In this document: positions 24,679 to 32,470 of the stretch, piece by piece
Layout: every line of letters starts with the position of its first letter
How positions within the stretch are numbered: position 1 is the stretch's first letter
DNA from: an uncultured Bacteroidales bacterium
Lineage (GTDB): Bacteria > Bacteroidota > Bacteroidia > Bacteroidales > P3
DNA: 45,630 bases
Reading direction: 5' to 3'
Assembly: GCA_947306225.1 (NCBI GenBank)
Contig: CAMZFW010000004.1
Span: 1 to 45,630 of the forward strand
Translations under genes and position numbers: made by a program
Notes under the pieces: model-generated
The model's input: the letters and a program-made list of their open reading frames with translations, nothing else
What the model was told of the DNA's origin: nothing
Databases searched by the model: none

Positions 24679-26065
24679 CTATTTAGACAGATACCTCTTC
24701 CTGCCTTTGGGCGACTGGGTGTATGGGAGCAATGTAGCGGCGAAACTCGAAGAGACGAGGCTCAACGAAACACTCTCCGAGGCAGGACTGCGCGACCTAC
24801 AGAATCGCAAGCTTCAACACTTGGTAAAACACTGCTATAATACCGTGCCTTACTATACGCGCTTATTCGACTCCTACGGTATCAAACCTGAACAGATTCG
24901 TTCCCGCGAAGACTTACATCTGCTGCCAGTGCTCACCAAACAAATAATACGTGACAATTACGACGACATGTTCAGCACCGCAGTCAACCCCAAACGCCTT
25001 CGCAAGTCATCAACTGGAGGTAGCACTGGCACACCGCTCAAATTTTGCACCGATGCTGCCGAATGGAGTAGTTGGAAAGCCTCAACCCTCCGCGCATGGG
25101 AATGGTATGACCTACATTTGGGCGACAAAATATTCTCCCTCGGAGGTAGTTCCATCAATAAGCGCAAACAGCTACTATCGCTAAAAGGCCTCTATGACCG
25201 AGTCATTATGCGCAACCACAAATACAGCAGTGCCGACGTCACGGACCAAGCAATGCAACGCAATTACGAGGCACTTATGGCTCTGCGGCCCAAGGCTGTA
25301 CGCGGCTATGGTTCGTCGCTATACATATTAGCGCGATTTATCGAAAACCGAGAACTGCCCCTCTGTCCTATAAAGGTGGTTCTCACAACTGGCGAAGTGC
25401 TCATGCCCGAATACCGACGCAAACTGGAACAAGTGTTTCAGGCACCCGTATATGACGAATATGGGGCTAGCGACGGAGGCATACTCTCGCATGAGTGTCC
25501 CCAACGCGAAGGCCTCCACATCGCCGAAGACCTATGCATAATCGAAATCACCGACAAGCAAGGTAATCCTCTGCCTGTAGGTACCACAGGATTTGTATGC
25601 ACTACCGACCTAAACAACTATGTATTCCCCTTCCTACGCTACCACGTCGGTGACATGGCTTATATCAAACAAACCTCATGCTCCTGCGGCCGACACACCA
25701 GACTCATCGGAGAAGTTATGGGTCGTGCAGGCAAATTGATGTATAACAAAGCTGGCATCCCCATTTCACCAACCGTACTCCCCATGATGTTCTACCCCGA
25801 ATTGAACTACCATAATTTAGAATATCAGAAAGTATACAATAAGATAGACAAATTCCAAATCCGTCAGGATTGTCAAGGAGATATAACCATACTCCTGAAG
25901 CTTAAAGATCCAGAGGAACAACACGAACAGTTTGACTACATAGTCACTAACTATCGCAATCATTTTGTAGGTTCGCATATATCCCTTGAGTTTGTTGACG
26001 ATATACCCTGTCTCCCTTCAGGCAAAGAAGACTACTGCGTGTCGGAATATGAATATAATGATTAG
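24665..26065 (+). CDS. Phenylacetate-CoA ligase-like adenylate-forming enzyme (PaaK/CapK family)
   Basis: 466-residue ANL enzyme. It has LPVLTKQIIRDNYDDMF, the phosphate loop KSSTGGSTGTPL (about 115-127), VVLTTGEVLMPEYRR, YGASDGGILSHECP, and FLRYHVGDMAYI. A SCSCGRHTRLIGEVMGRAG block resembles the metal-binding cysteine segment of this family. Such CapK-like proteins are frequent in capsule loci and are thought to activate a carboxylic acid for attachment; the acid is unknown. It is followed by a hexapeptide acyltransferase, a plausible partner. This is the second adenylate-forming enzyme of the operon. Confidence 0.9.
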   Translation: MTVYNYLDRYLFLPLGDWVYGSNVAAKLEETRLNETLSEAGLRDLQNRKLQHLVKHCYNTVPYYTRLFDSYGIKPEQIRSREDLHLLPVLTKQIIRDNYDDMFSTAVNPKRLRKSSTGGSTGTPLKFCTDAAEWSSWKASTLRAWEWYDLHLGDKIFSLGGSSINKRKQLLSLKGLYDRVIMRNHKYSSADVTDQAMQRNYEALMALRPKAVRGYGSSLYILARFIENRELPLCPIKVVLTTGEVLMPEYRRKLEQVFQAPVYDEYGASDGGILSHECPQREGLHIAEDLCIIEITDKQGNPLPVGTTGFVCTTDLNNYVFPFLRYHVGDMAYIKQTSCSCGRHTRLIGEVMGRAGKLMYNKAGIPISPTVLPMMFYPELNYHNLEYQKVYNKIDKFQIRQDCQGDITILLKLKDPEEQHEQFDYIVTNYRNHFVGSHISLEFVDDIPCLPSGKEDYCVSEYEYND

Positions 26066-26113
26066 ACTTGTCCAATTGTTAATTGCTATACATAGAATTA
26101 AATAGCCCCAAAT

Positions 26114-26593
26114 ATGCCCAAATTCGAACAACGAACGCCTTTGACGATTATCCGCGGGGTGTGGATTAGACTACTATCCATACTTACAATGTTCACATTC
26201 CCATACTTTGTCACAGTAGCCTGCCACCGTTTGCGTGGGGTTAAAGTGGGAAAAGGGTCCCATATCTCCCGTGGTGCCTATCTTGACGACCACAACCCTG
26301 AGTTGATAGAAATAGGCAAAGGCGTATTTGTCACGCAAGGAGTGATGATACTCTGCCATCAGCGTGACCTCTCGTTTTATCGACCTGGAATGTTTGTCAT
26401 TGACTGTCCGTTCAAGGTGGGGCATGTGGTTATCAAAGATGGTGCCCATATTGGTATTGGAGCCATCCTTATGCCAGGTGTGACAATTGGCGAAGGCGCA
26501 GTCATCGGAGCTGGCAGCGTCGTCACGCACGATATACCACCTTACAGTGTGGCTGTTGGGTCTCCAGCCAAAGTTATTAGGACATTCAATTAA
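26114..26593 (+). CDS. Hexapeptide-repeat acyltransferase (MAT-like)
   Basis: 159-residue left-handed beta-helix transferase. Repeats run through VKVGKGSHISRGAYLDDHNPE, HVVIKDGAHIGIGAILMPGV and IGEGAVIGAGSVVTHDIPP; the C-terminal YSVAVGSPAKVIRTF is typical. MILCHQRD may contain the catalytic His. A hydrophobic N-terminal segment (residues about 15-36) could dock it to the membrane. Adjacent to the CapK-like gene, so it may transfer either acetyl or the group activated there. Confidence 0.88.
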   Translation: MPKFEQRTPLTIIRGVWIRLLSILTMFTFPYFVTVACHRLRGVKVGKGSHISRGAYLDDHNPELIEIGKGVFVTQGVMILCHQRDLSFYRPGMFVIDCPFKVGHVVIKDGAHIGIGAILMPGVTIGEGAVIGAGSVVTHDIPPYSVAVGSPAKVIRTFN

Positions 26594-26609
26594 TACATAT
26601 CTAAATATT

Positions 26610-27626
26610 ATGAGAATTTGGATAGATATCACCAATACTCCTCATGTAATAGTATTAGCACCTATTATCAGGCATCTGGAAAAAGATCATGAACTGATAA
26701 TCACAGCCCGCGACTTCTCCGAAACTGTCCCCCTGTTGAAACAAAGGGGTATTGATGCCACAGTTTATGGTTCCTATAAAGGGAAGAGTAGGATGAAAAA
26801 AGTAATAGGCTTGTTCAGCCGGATGGCTGTACTGCTGTTCAAAGTACCTAAGTTCGACTTTGCCTTGTCGTTAGGGGGTAACTATACCTCTACTATTGCC
26901 TTTTTGAGGGGAAAGAAGTCCATAGTGTTTAGTGACAATGACATTTCTTTCAAATATTTCTCGTACAGGTTGGGCCATTACTTTATTTTTCCTACATACT
27001 TCGACTACAAGAAGGTTCAAAAGAGATACCGCATTCGAGAATCTCAAATATTTACCTTCGACGGATTTAAGGAAGATATATATATAGCCGACTTCATACC
27101 CGACAGTCGATTCATCGACCGCCTACCCTTTAAGGACTACATAGTAGTGCGACCCGAAAATCTTAAGGCCTCATATGTGCCGAAAGGGAGTAAGACGATA
27201 GTCCCTGAACTCTTCACGCGCTTTGCAGAGCATAGCATACTCTTCTTGCCAAGATATGAAGAAGAGAAGCAGTATGCTGAAGGACATTCCAACGTATGGT
27301 ATCCCGAAGGCCCGCTGCCAGGCTTGGACGTATGCTACAATGCGAAAGCTGTGCTGACTGGGGCTGGCACCTTTGCAAGAGAAGCGGCCTTGATGGGAGT
27401 GCCTGCAGTCAGTTTCTTCCCCAGTGAGACATTCCTTTCGGTCGATGTCGAATTGCAGAAAAAGGGTCTTGAATACAAATCAAGGAATCCCAACGACATA
27501 TACCATTACGTGAAAGAAGCAAAACGCAGTTGTGGCTCGACGCAGCGGAGTGCTCGAGTTCAGAAGGAGGTTTTTGACATCATAGATACGGTATTGGGTG
27601 AGAATGGAGAGCTGAGAGTTGGCTGA
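26610..27626 (+). CDS. DUF354 family protein (GT-B-like)
   Basis: 338-residue protein beginning MRIWIDITNTPHVIVLAPII, the DUF354 hallmark, with LIITARDFSETVPLLKQRGI, FALSLGGNYTSTIAFLRGK and late AVLTGAGTFAREAALMGVPAV, which resembles the UDP-binding end of GT-B enzymes. The family is widespread in capsule loci and resembles glycosyltransferases or sugar 2-epimerases by fold; no activity is established that I can cite. ATG 26610 is chosen at the conserved N-terminus; the longer frame from 26487 reads through the preceding gene. Confidence 0.87.
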   Translation: MRIWIDITNTPHVIVLAPIIRHLEKDHELIITARDFSETVPLLKQRGIDATVYGSYKGKSRMKKVIGLFSRMAVLLFKVPKFDFALSLGGNYTSTIAFLRGKKSIVFSDNDISFKYFSYRLGHYFIFPTYFDYKKVQKRYRIRESQIFTFDGFKEDIYIADFIPDSRFIDRLPFKDYIVVRPENLKASYVPKGSKTIVPELFTRFAEHSILFLPRYEEEKQYAEGHSNVWYPEGPLPGLDVCYNAKAVLTGAGTFAREAALMGVPAVSFFPSETFLSVDVELQKKGLEYKSRNPNDIYHYVKEAKRSCGSTQRSARVQKEVFDIIDTVLGENGELRVG

Positions 27627-27675
27627 TACATTCGGATAACTCTCTATCGTAATTTTCAACTCTTAATTAAAAAAC

Positions 27676-28197
27676 ATGAAGAAGATAGCGTTCATACTCT
27701 ACTATGGTTTTGCCCAATTTTTGCCTACTAGCAGGTTTCCACTATTGGGGGGACTGTCGCGCAGAATACGGGGCGGGATATGCAAGATGCTGTTTGTAAA
27801 TGCAGGGAAATGGATTAACATCGAGCGGCGAGTGTATTTCGGCAAGAATGAAATATCGATAGGTAATGGTTCCGGACTTGGCGACAATTTTAGGATAACG
27901 AACTCATCTCTAGTTGTGGGCGATAACACCATGATAGCAAGGGACGTACATGTCGTTGGTGGCGGGCATGTCTTTATGGACAAGTCGAAGACAATCGGCA
28001 TGCAAGGCTCTCGTCCCAAGACGAGCCTTACTATTGGTAGTGATGTATGGATAGCTGAACGGGTGACGATACTCTCCAATGTCAGGACAATCGGCGATGG
28101 CGCAGTAGTGGGTGCGTGCAGTGTTGTCACGCGCGACGTACCGCCATACGCAGTGGTGGCAGGCAATCCTGCCCGAATAATAAAATACAGACAATGA
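27676..28197 (+). CDS. Hexapeptide-repeat acetyltransferase
   Basis: 173-residue beta-helix acetyltransferase with [56 protein letters not shown] and [20 protein letters not shown], ending [13 protein letters not shown]. This is the fourth possible acyl-donating protein family member in the operon. Overlaps the wecC start by 4 nt (ATGA), so it is co-translated with ManNAcA synthesis and may modify that residue (inference). Confidence 0.9.
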   Translation: MKKIAFILYYGFAQFLPTSRFPLLGGLSRRIRGGICKMLFVNAGKWINIERRVYFGKNEISIGNGSGLGDNFRITNSSLVVGDNTMIARDVHVVGGGHVFMDKSKTIGMQGSRPKTSLTIGSDVWIAERVTILSNVRTIGDGAVVGACSVVTRDVPPYAVVAGNPARIIKYRQ

Positions 28198-29417
28198 TTA
28201 ATGTAATAGGACTAGGATATATTGGCCTTCCCACAGCCCTCATGATGGCATCGCATGGGCTCGAAGTGGTAGGCACGGACTATAGCAACGAATTGGTGGC
28301 GATGCTGAATGCAGGCAGCACCACGTTCAAAGAAGAAGGATTAGTCGAATTGTACGCATCAGCAGTACGAGCGGGCATCAAATTCACTACCGAATATCAG
28401 AAGACGGATATGTACATAGTGTCCGTGCCTACCCCGTATGACAAGTTTTCGAAGAAGGTAGATGCGAGCTATGTGGTAGCAGCGGTAAGAGAAGTCATGA
28501 AGGTTTGCCAAAAGGGAAGTGTCGTGGTTGTGGAATCGACCATCTCACCGGGGACGATAGACAAGTACGTACGGCCAGTGATTGAGTCCAACGGATTCAA
28601 GATAGGCGAAGACCTGCATCTCGTTCATGCTCCCGAACGCATCATCCCAGGCAACATGCTGTACGAGTTGGTTCACAACAACAGGACGATAGGTGCCGAC
28701 AGCCGTGAGGTGGGGGAGCGCGTGCGCCAATGCTACGCCTCGTTCTGTCAGGGTGAGATAGTTGTCACCGATATTCGCACAGCCGAGATGACCAAGGTGG
28801 TGGAGAATACCTTTCGTGCGGTGAACATCGCTTTTGCCAATGAATTGGCGCGCATATGCCGCCACGATAACATGGATGTGTACGAGATAATCCGTATCTG
28901 CAACAAGCATCCCCGCGTTAATATACTACAGCCAGGACCCGGCGTGGGCGGCCATTGCATCAGCGTCGATCCGTGGTTCCTCGTGGGAGACTACCCGCAA
29001 CTGGCCAATGTAATCAGCGAGTCGATGAAAACAAACGATACCCAACCGTCCTTTGTGTTGGAGCGTATACATGAAATCATGCGCCAGCAGGGCATTACAG
29101 ATAGTAATAGAGTAGGGTTGTATGGCATTACTTACAAAGAAAATGTAGACGACATACGCGAGAGCCCGACACTTCAGCTGCTTGGCATTCAGGAACACCA
29201 TCTTGCCTCTCCATTGAAGAACTTCGACCCATTCTTTACGAACAAAGTTGTTGCTCCTAATCAGATTCTTGACTTTGACCAATTCTTAGATTCTGTGGAC
29301 ATGGTGGTGATAATGGTTAAACATAACCATATTATGAAGAATTGGAGTAGGCTGAAAGGGAAAGTCATTTTAGACTGTCACAATGTCTGTCCCCTCGAAA
29401 ACGTATATCACATCTAA
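28194..29417 (+). CDS. wecC: UDP-N-acetyl-D-mannosamine dehydrogenase
   Basis: 407-residue NAD-dependent dehydrogenase oxidising UDP-ManNAc to UDP-ManNAc uronic acid. It has [63 protein letters not shown] and [18 protein letters not shown] with catalytic Cys255. [19 protein letters not shown] is diagnostic of WecC rather than UDP-glucose dehydrogenase. The preceding stop overlaps the start. Pathway partner is WecB just downstream. Confidence 0.94.
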   Translation: MINVIGLGYIGLPTALMMASHGLEVVGTDYSNELVAMLNAGSTTFKEEGLVELYASAVRAGIKFTTEYQKTDMYIVSVPTPYDKFSKKVDASYVVAAVREVMKVCQKGSVVVVESTISPGTIDKYVRPVIESNGFKIGEDLHLVHAPERIIPGNMLYELVHNNRTIGADSREVGERVRQCYASFCQGEIVVTDIRTAEMTKVVENTFRAVNIAFANELARICRHDNMDVYEIIRICNKHPRVNILQPGPGVGGHCISVDPWFLVGDYPQLANVISESMKTNDTQPSFVLERIHEIMRQQGITDSNRVGLYGITYKENVDDIRESPTLQLLGIQEHHLASPLKNFDPFFTNKVVAPNQILDFDQFLDSVDMVVIMVKHNHIMKNWSRLKGKVILDCHNVCPLENVYHI

Positions 29418-29427
29418 TATGTAGACG

Positions 29428-30633
29428 ATGAGAAAGGTAATGATAGTCTTTGGTACGAGGCCTGAAGCCATTAAGATGTGTCCGTTAGTGCGAAAGTTTA
29501 AAGAACGTCCTGACCACTTCGAAACCACCGTATGCGTGACAGGGCAGCATCGCGAGATGCTCGATCAGGTGCTAAGGATTTTCGAAGTAGAGCCCGACTA
29601 TGATTTGAACATAATGAAACCTGGGCAGGACCTGTATGACGTAACATCGAGGGTGTTGCTTGGAATGCGTGACGTGTTGAAAGAGGCGCAACCCGACATA
29701 GTTTTAGTGCACGGCGATACCACCACTAGCATGGCAGCTGCACTGGCTGCATTCTACCAACAAATACAGGTAGGGCACGTCGAGGCAGGACTTCGCACAT
29801 ATAACATCTATAGTCCGTGGCCCGAAGAGTTGAACCGTCAGATAACGGGACGTATTGCCACATACCATTTTGCGCCCACAGCCCTTAATCGACAGAATCT
29901 TCTAAAAGAGAATGTGGACGAAAGTAAGATTGTCGTTACAGGAAACACTGTCATCGATGCCCTTCATATGGTGGTGGAAAAACTTAGGAACGACACGCGC
30001 CTTGCCGAGGAACAGCAAAAAATACTTGCCGACGCAGGTTACGGAATAAAATCTCGCGAGGATGGCAAAAGTCTCAAGAACAGAAACGATTCCAATAACA
30101 ACCCTGTAGGTCACAGACTGGTGCTGATAACAGGTCATCGTAGAGAGAACTTTGGCGAAGGATTTATCAACATGCTGACCGCCATGAAAGACCTCTCCAG
30201 GCTGTATCCCAACGTGGACTTTGTCTATCCGATGCATCTCAACCCAAATGTTCGCAAACCCATTCACGAGGTGTTCGGTGAAAACCTTTCGATATATCCA
30301 AACTTTTACTTCATCGAGCCACTCCAATATATTACCTTCGTCTATTTGATGGAGAAAAGCTATCTGGTGCTCACAGACAGTGGCGGAATACAGGAAGAGG
30401 CACCGGGATTGGGCAAACCAGTATTGGTAATGCGCAACACCACCGAACGCCCTGAAGCCCTTGCCGCAGGCACGGTGAAACTCGTTGGTACAGATTACAA
30501 GCTTATTGTAAGTGAAGTAAGTCGGCTTATTGAGGATGCAGACTATTACAATAAAATCAACAAAGTGTCTAATCCGTATGGTGATGGTAACGCTTCACAA
30601 CGGATAGCTGATAAATTGATTGAATCTCTCTGA
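29428..30633 (+). CDS. wecB: UDP-N-acetylglucosamine 2-epimerase (non-hydrolysing)
   Basis: 401-residue GT-B-fold epimerase converting UDP-GlcNAc to UDP-ManNAc, the substrate of WecC. Motifs: VMIVFGTRPEAIKMCPLV, VTGQHREMLDQVL, VLVHGDTTTSMAAALAAF, QVGHVEAGLRTYNIYSPWPEE, TGHRRENFG and LTDSGGIQEEAPGLGKPVLV. A hydrophilic insertion of about 25 residues (GIKSREDGKSLKNRNDSNNN) precedes TGHRREN. Usual length is about 375. With WecC it indicates ManNAcA in the polysaccharide. Confidence 0.96.
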   Translation: MRKVMIVFGTRPEAIKMCPLVRKFKERPDHFETTVCVTGQHREMLDQVLRIFEVEPDYDLNIMKPGQDLYDVTSRVLLGMRDVLKEAQPDIVLVHGDTTTSMAAALAAFYQQIQVGHVEAGLRTYNIYSPWPEELNRQITGRIATYHFAPTALNRQNLLKENVDESKIVVTGNTVIDALHMVVEKLRNDTRLAEEQQKILADAGYGIKSREDGKSLKNRNDSNNNPVGHRLVLITGHRRENFGEGFINMLTAMKDLSRLYPNVDFVYPMHLNPNVRKPIHEVFGENLSIYPNFYFIEPLQYITFVYLMEKSYLVLTDSGGIQEEAPGLGKPVLVMRNTTERPEALAAGTVKLVGTDYKLIVSEVSRLIEDADYYNKINKVSNPYGDGNASQRIADKLIESL

Positions 30634-30751
30634 TTTGTAGTTGATAATTGAGAGTTAGATGATATGTCGGGAAAGCTCCCAATCCGTAGCGTTAACTGAT
30701 TATTATTCACATATTAACATATACAAGAATATACAAGAGTTCCTTATTCAT

Positions 30752-31504
30752 ATGGATTTTACTCTTCAGAAGTATAGCCAGTTATTGAAGGCACTTAAGG
30801 CGAGTGGCATTTCGTTTCAGCTGAGGCATGATGTCGATCTGCGTCCGCACAACTCATTAGTGGTGGCAGAGATGGAGAATAAGTTAGGACTTAAGGCCGT
30901 ATACTATTTTCGAATGGTTCCAGAGAGTTACAATAAGGCAATCGTTAAGGCAATTTATGCTTTGGGACACGAGATAGGCTATCATTACGAATCGCTCACG
31001 ACTTGCCGGGGGGATATAGAAGAAGCCTATCGCGACTTTTGCGACAATTTAGCGAAACTGCGCCAGACAGTCCCGATTAATAAGATTTGTATGCATGGTT
31101 CACCTCGTAGTCCTTATGACAGCAGAGACCTCTGGAAGCACTATGACTATCGTTCTCTAGGGATAGATTATGAGCCCTATTTCGACACAGATTTCGCACA
31201 CACATTATACCTTACCGACACTGGCCGCCGATGGGATGGATACAATGTCAGTGTCCGCGACAAAATCCCCCAATACCAAGAACTATGGGAGAACAAAGGA
31301 CTCGTGTTCCACACAACTGACGACATAATAAAACAGCTCAACAACCCCAGTTCGACTCTCCGCCAGTCTCGCTACGCCATGCTTATCACCACCCACCCTC
31401 AACGGTGGAATCCTTTTGGGCTTGCCTATGTCAAAGAGTATGTCATACAGCTGCTTAAAAATAGTGTCAAGAAATTATTAGTAAAAACAAAAAATAAAAA
31501 ATAA
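30752..31504 (+). CDS. NodB-like polysaccharide deacetylase family protein
   Basis: 250-residue protein from the preferred ATG at 30752 (MDFTLQKYSQLLKAL, the family start); an ATG at 30659 would add 31 residues with poor coding character. FQLRHDVDLRPHNSLVVAE is the catalytic first motif (HDVD), GHEIGYHYE the second, and KICMHGSPRSPYDSRDLW is typical of a Bacteroidales subfamily. It probably acts on an N-acetyl or other ester/amide group of the glycan, in the cytoplasm because no signal peptide is seen. Lies just before the export genes. Confidence 0.8.
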   Translation: MDFTLQKYSQLLKALKASGISFQLRHDVDLRPHNSLVVAEMENKLGLKAVYYFRMVPESYNKAIVKAIYALGHEIGYHYESLTTCRGDIEEAYRDFCDNLAKLRQTVPINKICMHGSPRSPYDSRDLWKHYDYRSLGIDYEPYFDTDFAHTLYLTDTGRRWDGYNVSVRDKIPQYQELWENKGLVFHTTDDIIKQLNNPSSTLRQSRYAMLITTHPQRWNPFGLAYVKEYVIQLLKNSVKKLLVKTKNKK

Positions 31505-31586
31505 AACATTCTCGACTTTCGACTAAAAGGAATACAATAAAAAAAGTGCATCATCGTTATTAATCAATACAATTAACTAACATACT

Positions 31587-32366
31587 ATGAAAAGAATTTA
31601 CAAGTTACTACCCTTTTCGTTATTGGCGGTATTGCTATTCGCCTCCTGCCTTACCCCTGCAGAAGTGAACTACTTGCAGGACATGCGACACGGCACTCAG
31701 ATTGAGCTTGAAAATGCCTTTCAGGCGCGAGTCTGCCCATACGACGAGCTGGACATCTATATTTTTTCGTCGGACGAAGAACAGGCAAAACCATTCAACC
31801 TAAGTTCTTTTGCCTCAGCAACGAACCAAACCTACCGCCGAGGAGCTTATCTGGTGGACGTGAACGGCAACATTCAGTTCCCAATATTGGGAACCTTGCA
31901 TGTTTCAGGGCTGACAAGGCTGGAATTGCAGGACACCATCAGCCGCCTTCTAATTAGCAATAGCCTGTTGACCGATGCTGTGGTGGTTGTGCGGTTCTCG
32001 AACTTTAAGATTTTCTTCCTCGGTGCCGAAGGTGGTAAGGCTATCACCATCAGCAACGAGCGATGCACATTCCTCGAAGCTTTGGCATTGGCAGGTGGCT
32101 TGAATGCCTACACCAGTCGCAACAAGATTGCCGTGATGCGTGAAGTGGATGGAAAGATGGTGATGCGTTACCTTGACCCCCGATCCTCGTCTGTCTTCCA
32201 AGACCCATTCTTCATGCTGCAACAAAATGACTTTATTATCACCCAGAACTATACTAAGGAAACCCCACGCCGTGAGGCGAGGAACTTCGCATCGTGGCTG
32301 TCAATAGGATTGTCGACACTCACATTCTTCGTCACTATCGCGGGCTACCTCAAACCGAACAATTAA
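31587..32366 (+). CDS. Wza-like polysaccharide export lipoprotein
   Basis: 259-residue outer-membrane export lipoprotein. The signal peptide ends in lipobox LLFASC with Cys21 as the lipid anchor. VCPYDELDIYIFSSDEEQA and YLVDVNGNIQFPILGTLHV match the Poly_export (Wza) domain; a SLBB-like part follows (FFLGAEGGKAITISNERCTF, EALALAGGLNAYTSRN). A C-terminal hydrophobic helix (about 235-255) is like the Wza membrane helix. It acts with the Wzc-type protein next to it. Confidence 0.93.
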   Translation: MKRIYKLLPFSLLAVLLFASCLTPAEVNYLQDMRHGTQIELENAFQARVCPYDELDIYIFSSDEEQAKPFNLSSFASATNQTYRRGAYLVDVNGNIQFPILGTLHVSGLTRLELQDTISRLLISNSLLTDAVVVVRFSNFKIFFLGAEGGKAITISNERCTFLEALALAGGLNAYTSRNKIAVMREVDGKMVMRYLDPRSSSVFQDPFFMLQQNDFIITQNYTKETPRREARNFASWLSIGLSTLTFFVTIAGYLKPNN

Positions 32367-32470
32367 AAAAAGGTGATATTAGTGAATAGTGGTTAATGAA
32401 AAGTGAATAGGTAATCCATTAATCTAATCACAAATCAATCAAGCAATAACAAATCAGACAATCAAAAGAT

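Noticed and set aside
32391-32424. 8-bp hairpin between the Wza- and Wzc-type genes
   Set aside because: AU-rich with an 18-nt loop and no U-tract; likely chance in AT-rich spacer, though a weak attenuating role cannot be excluded.
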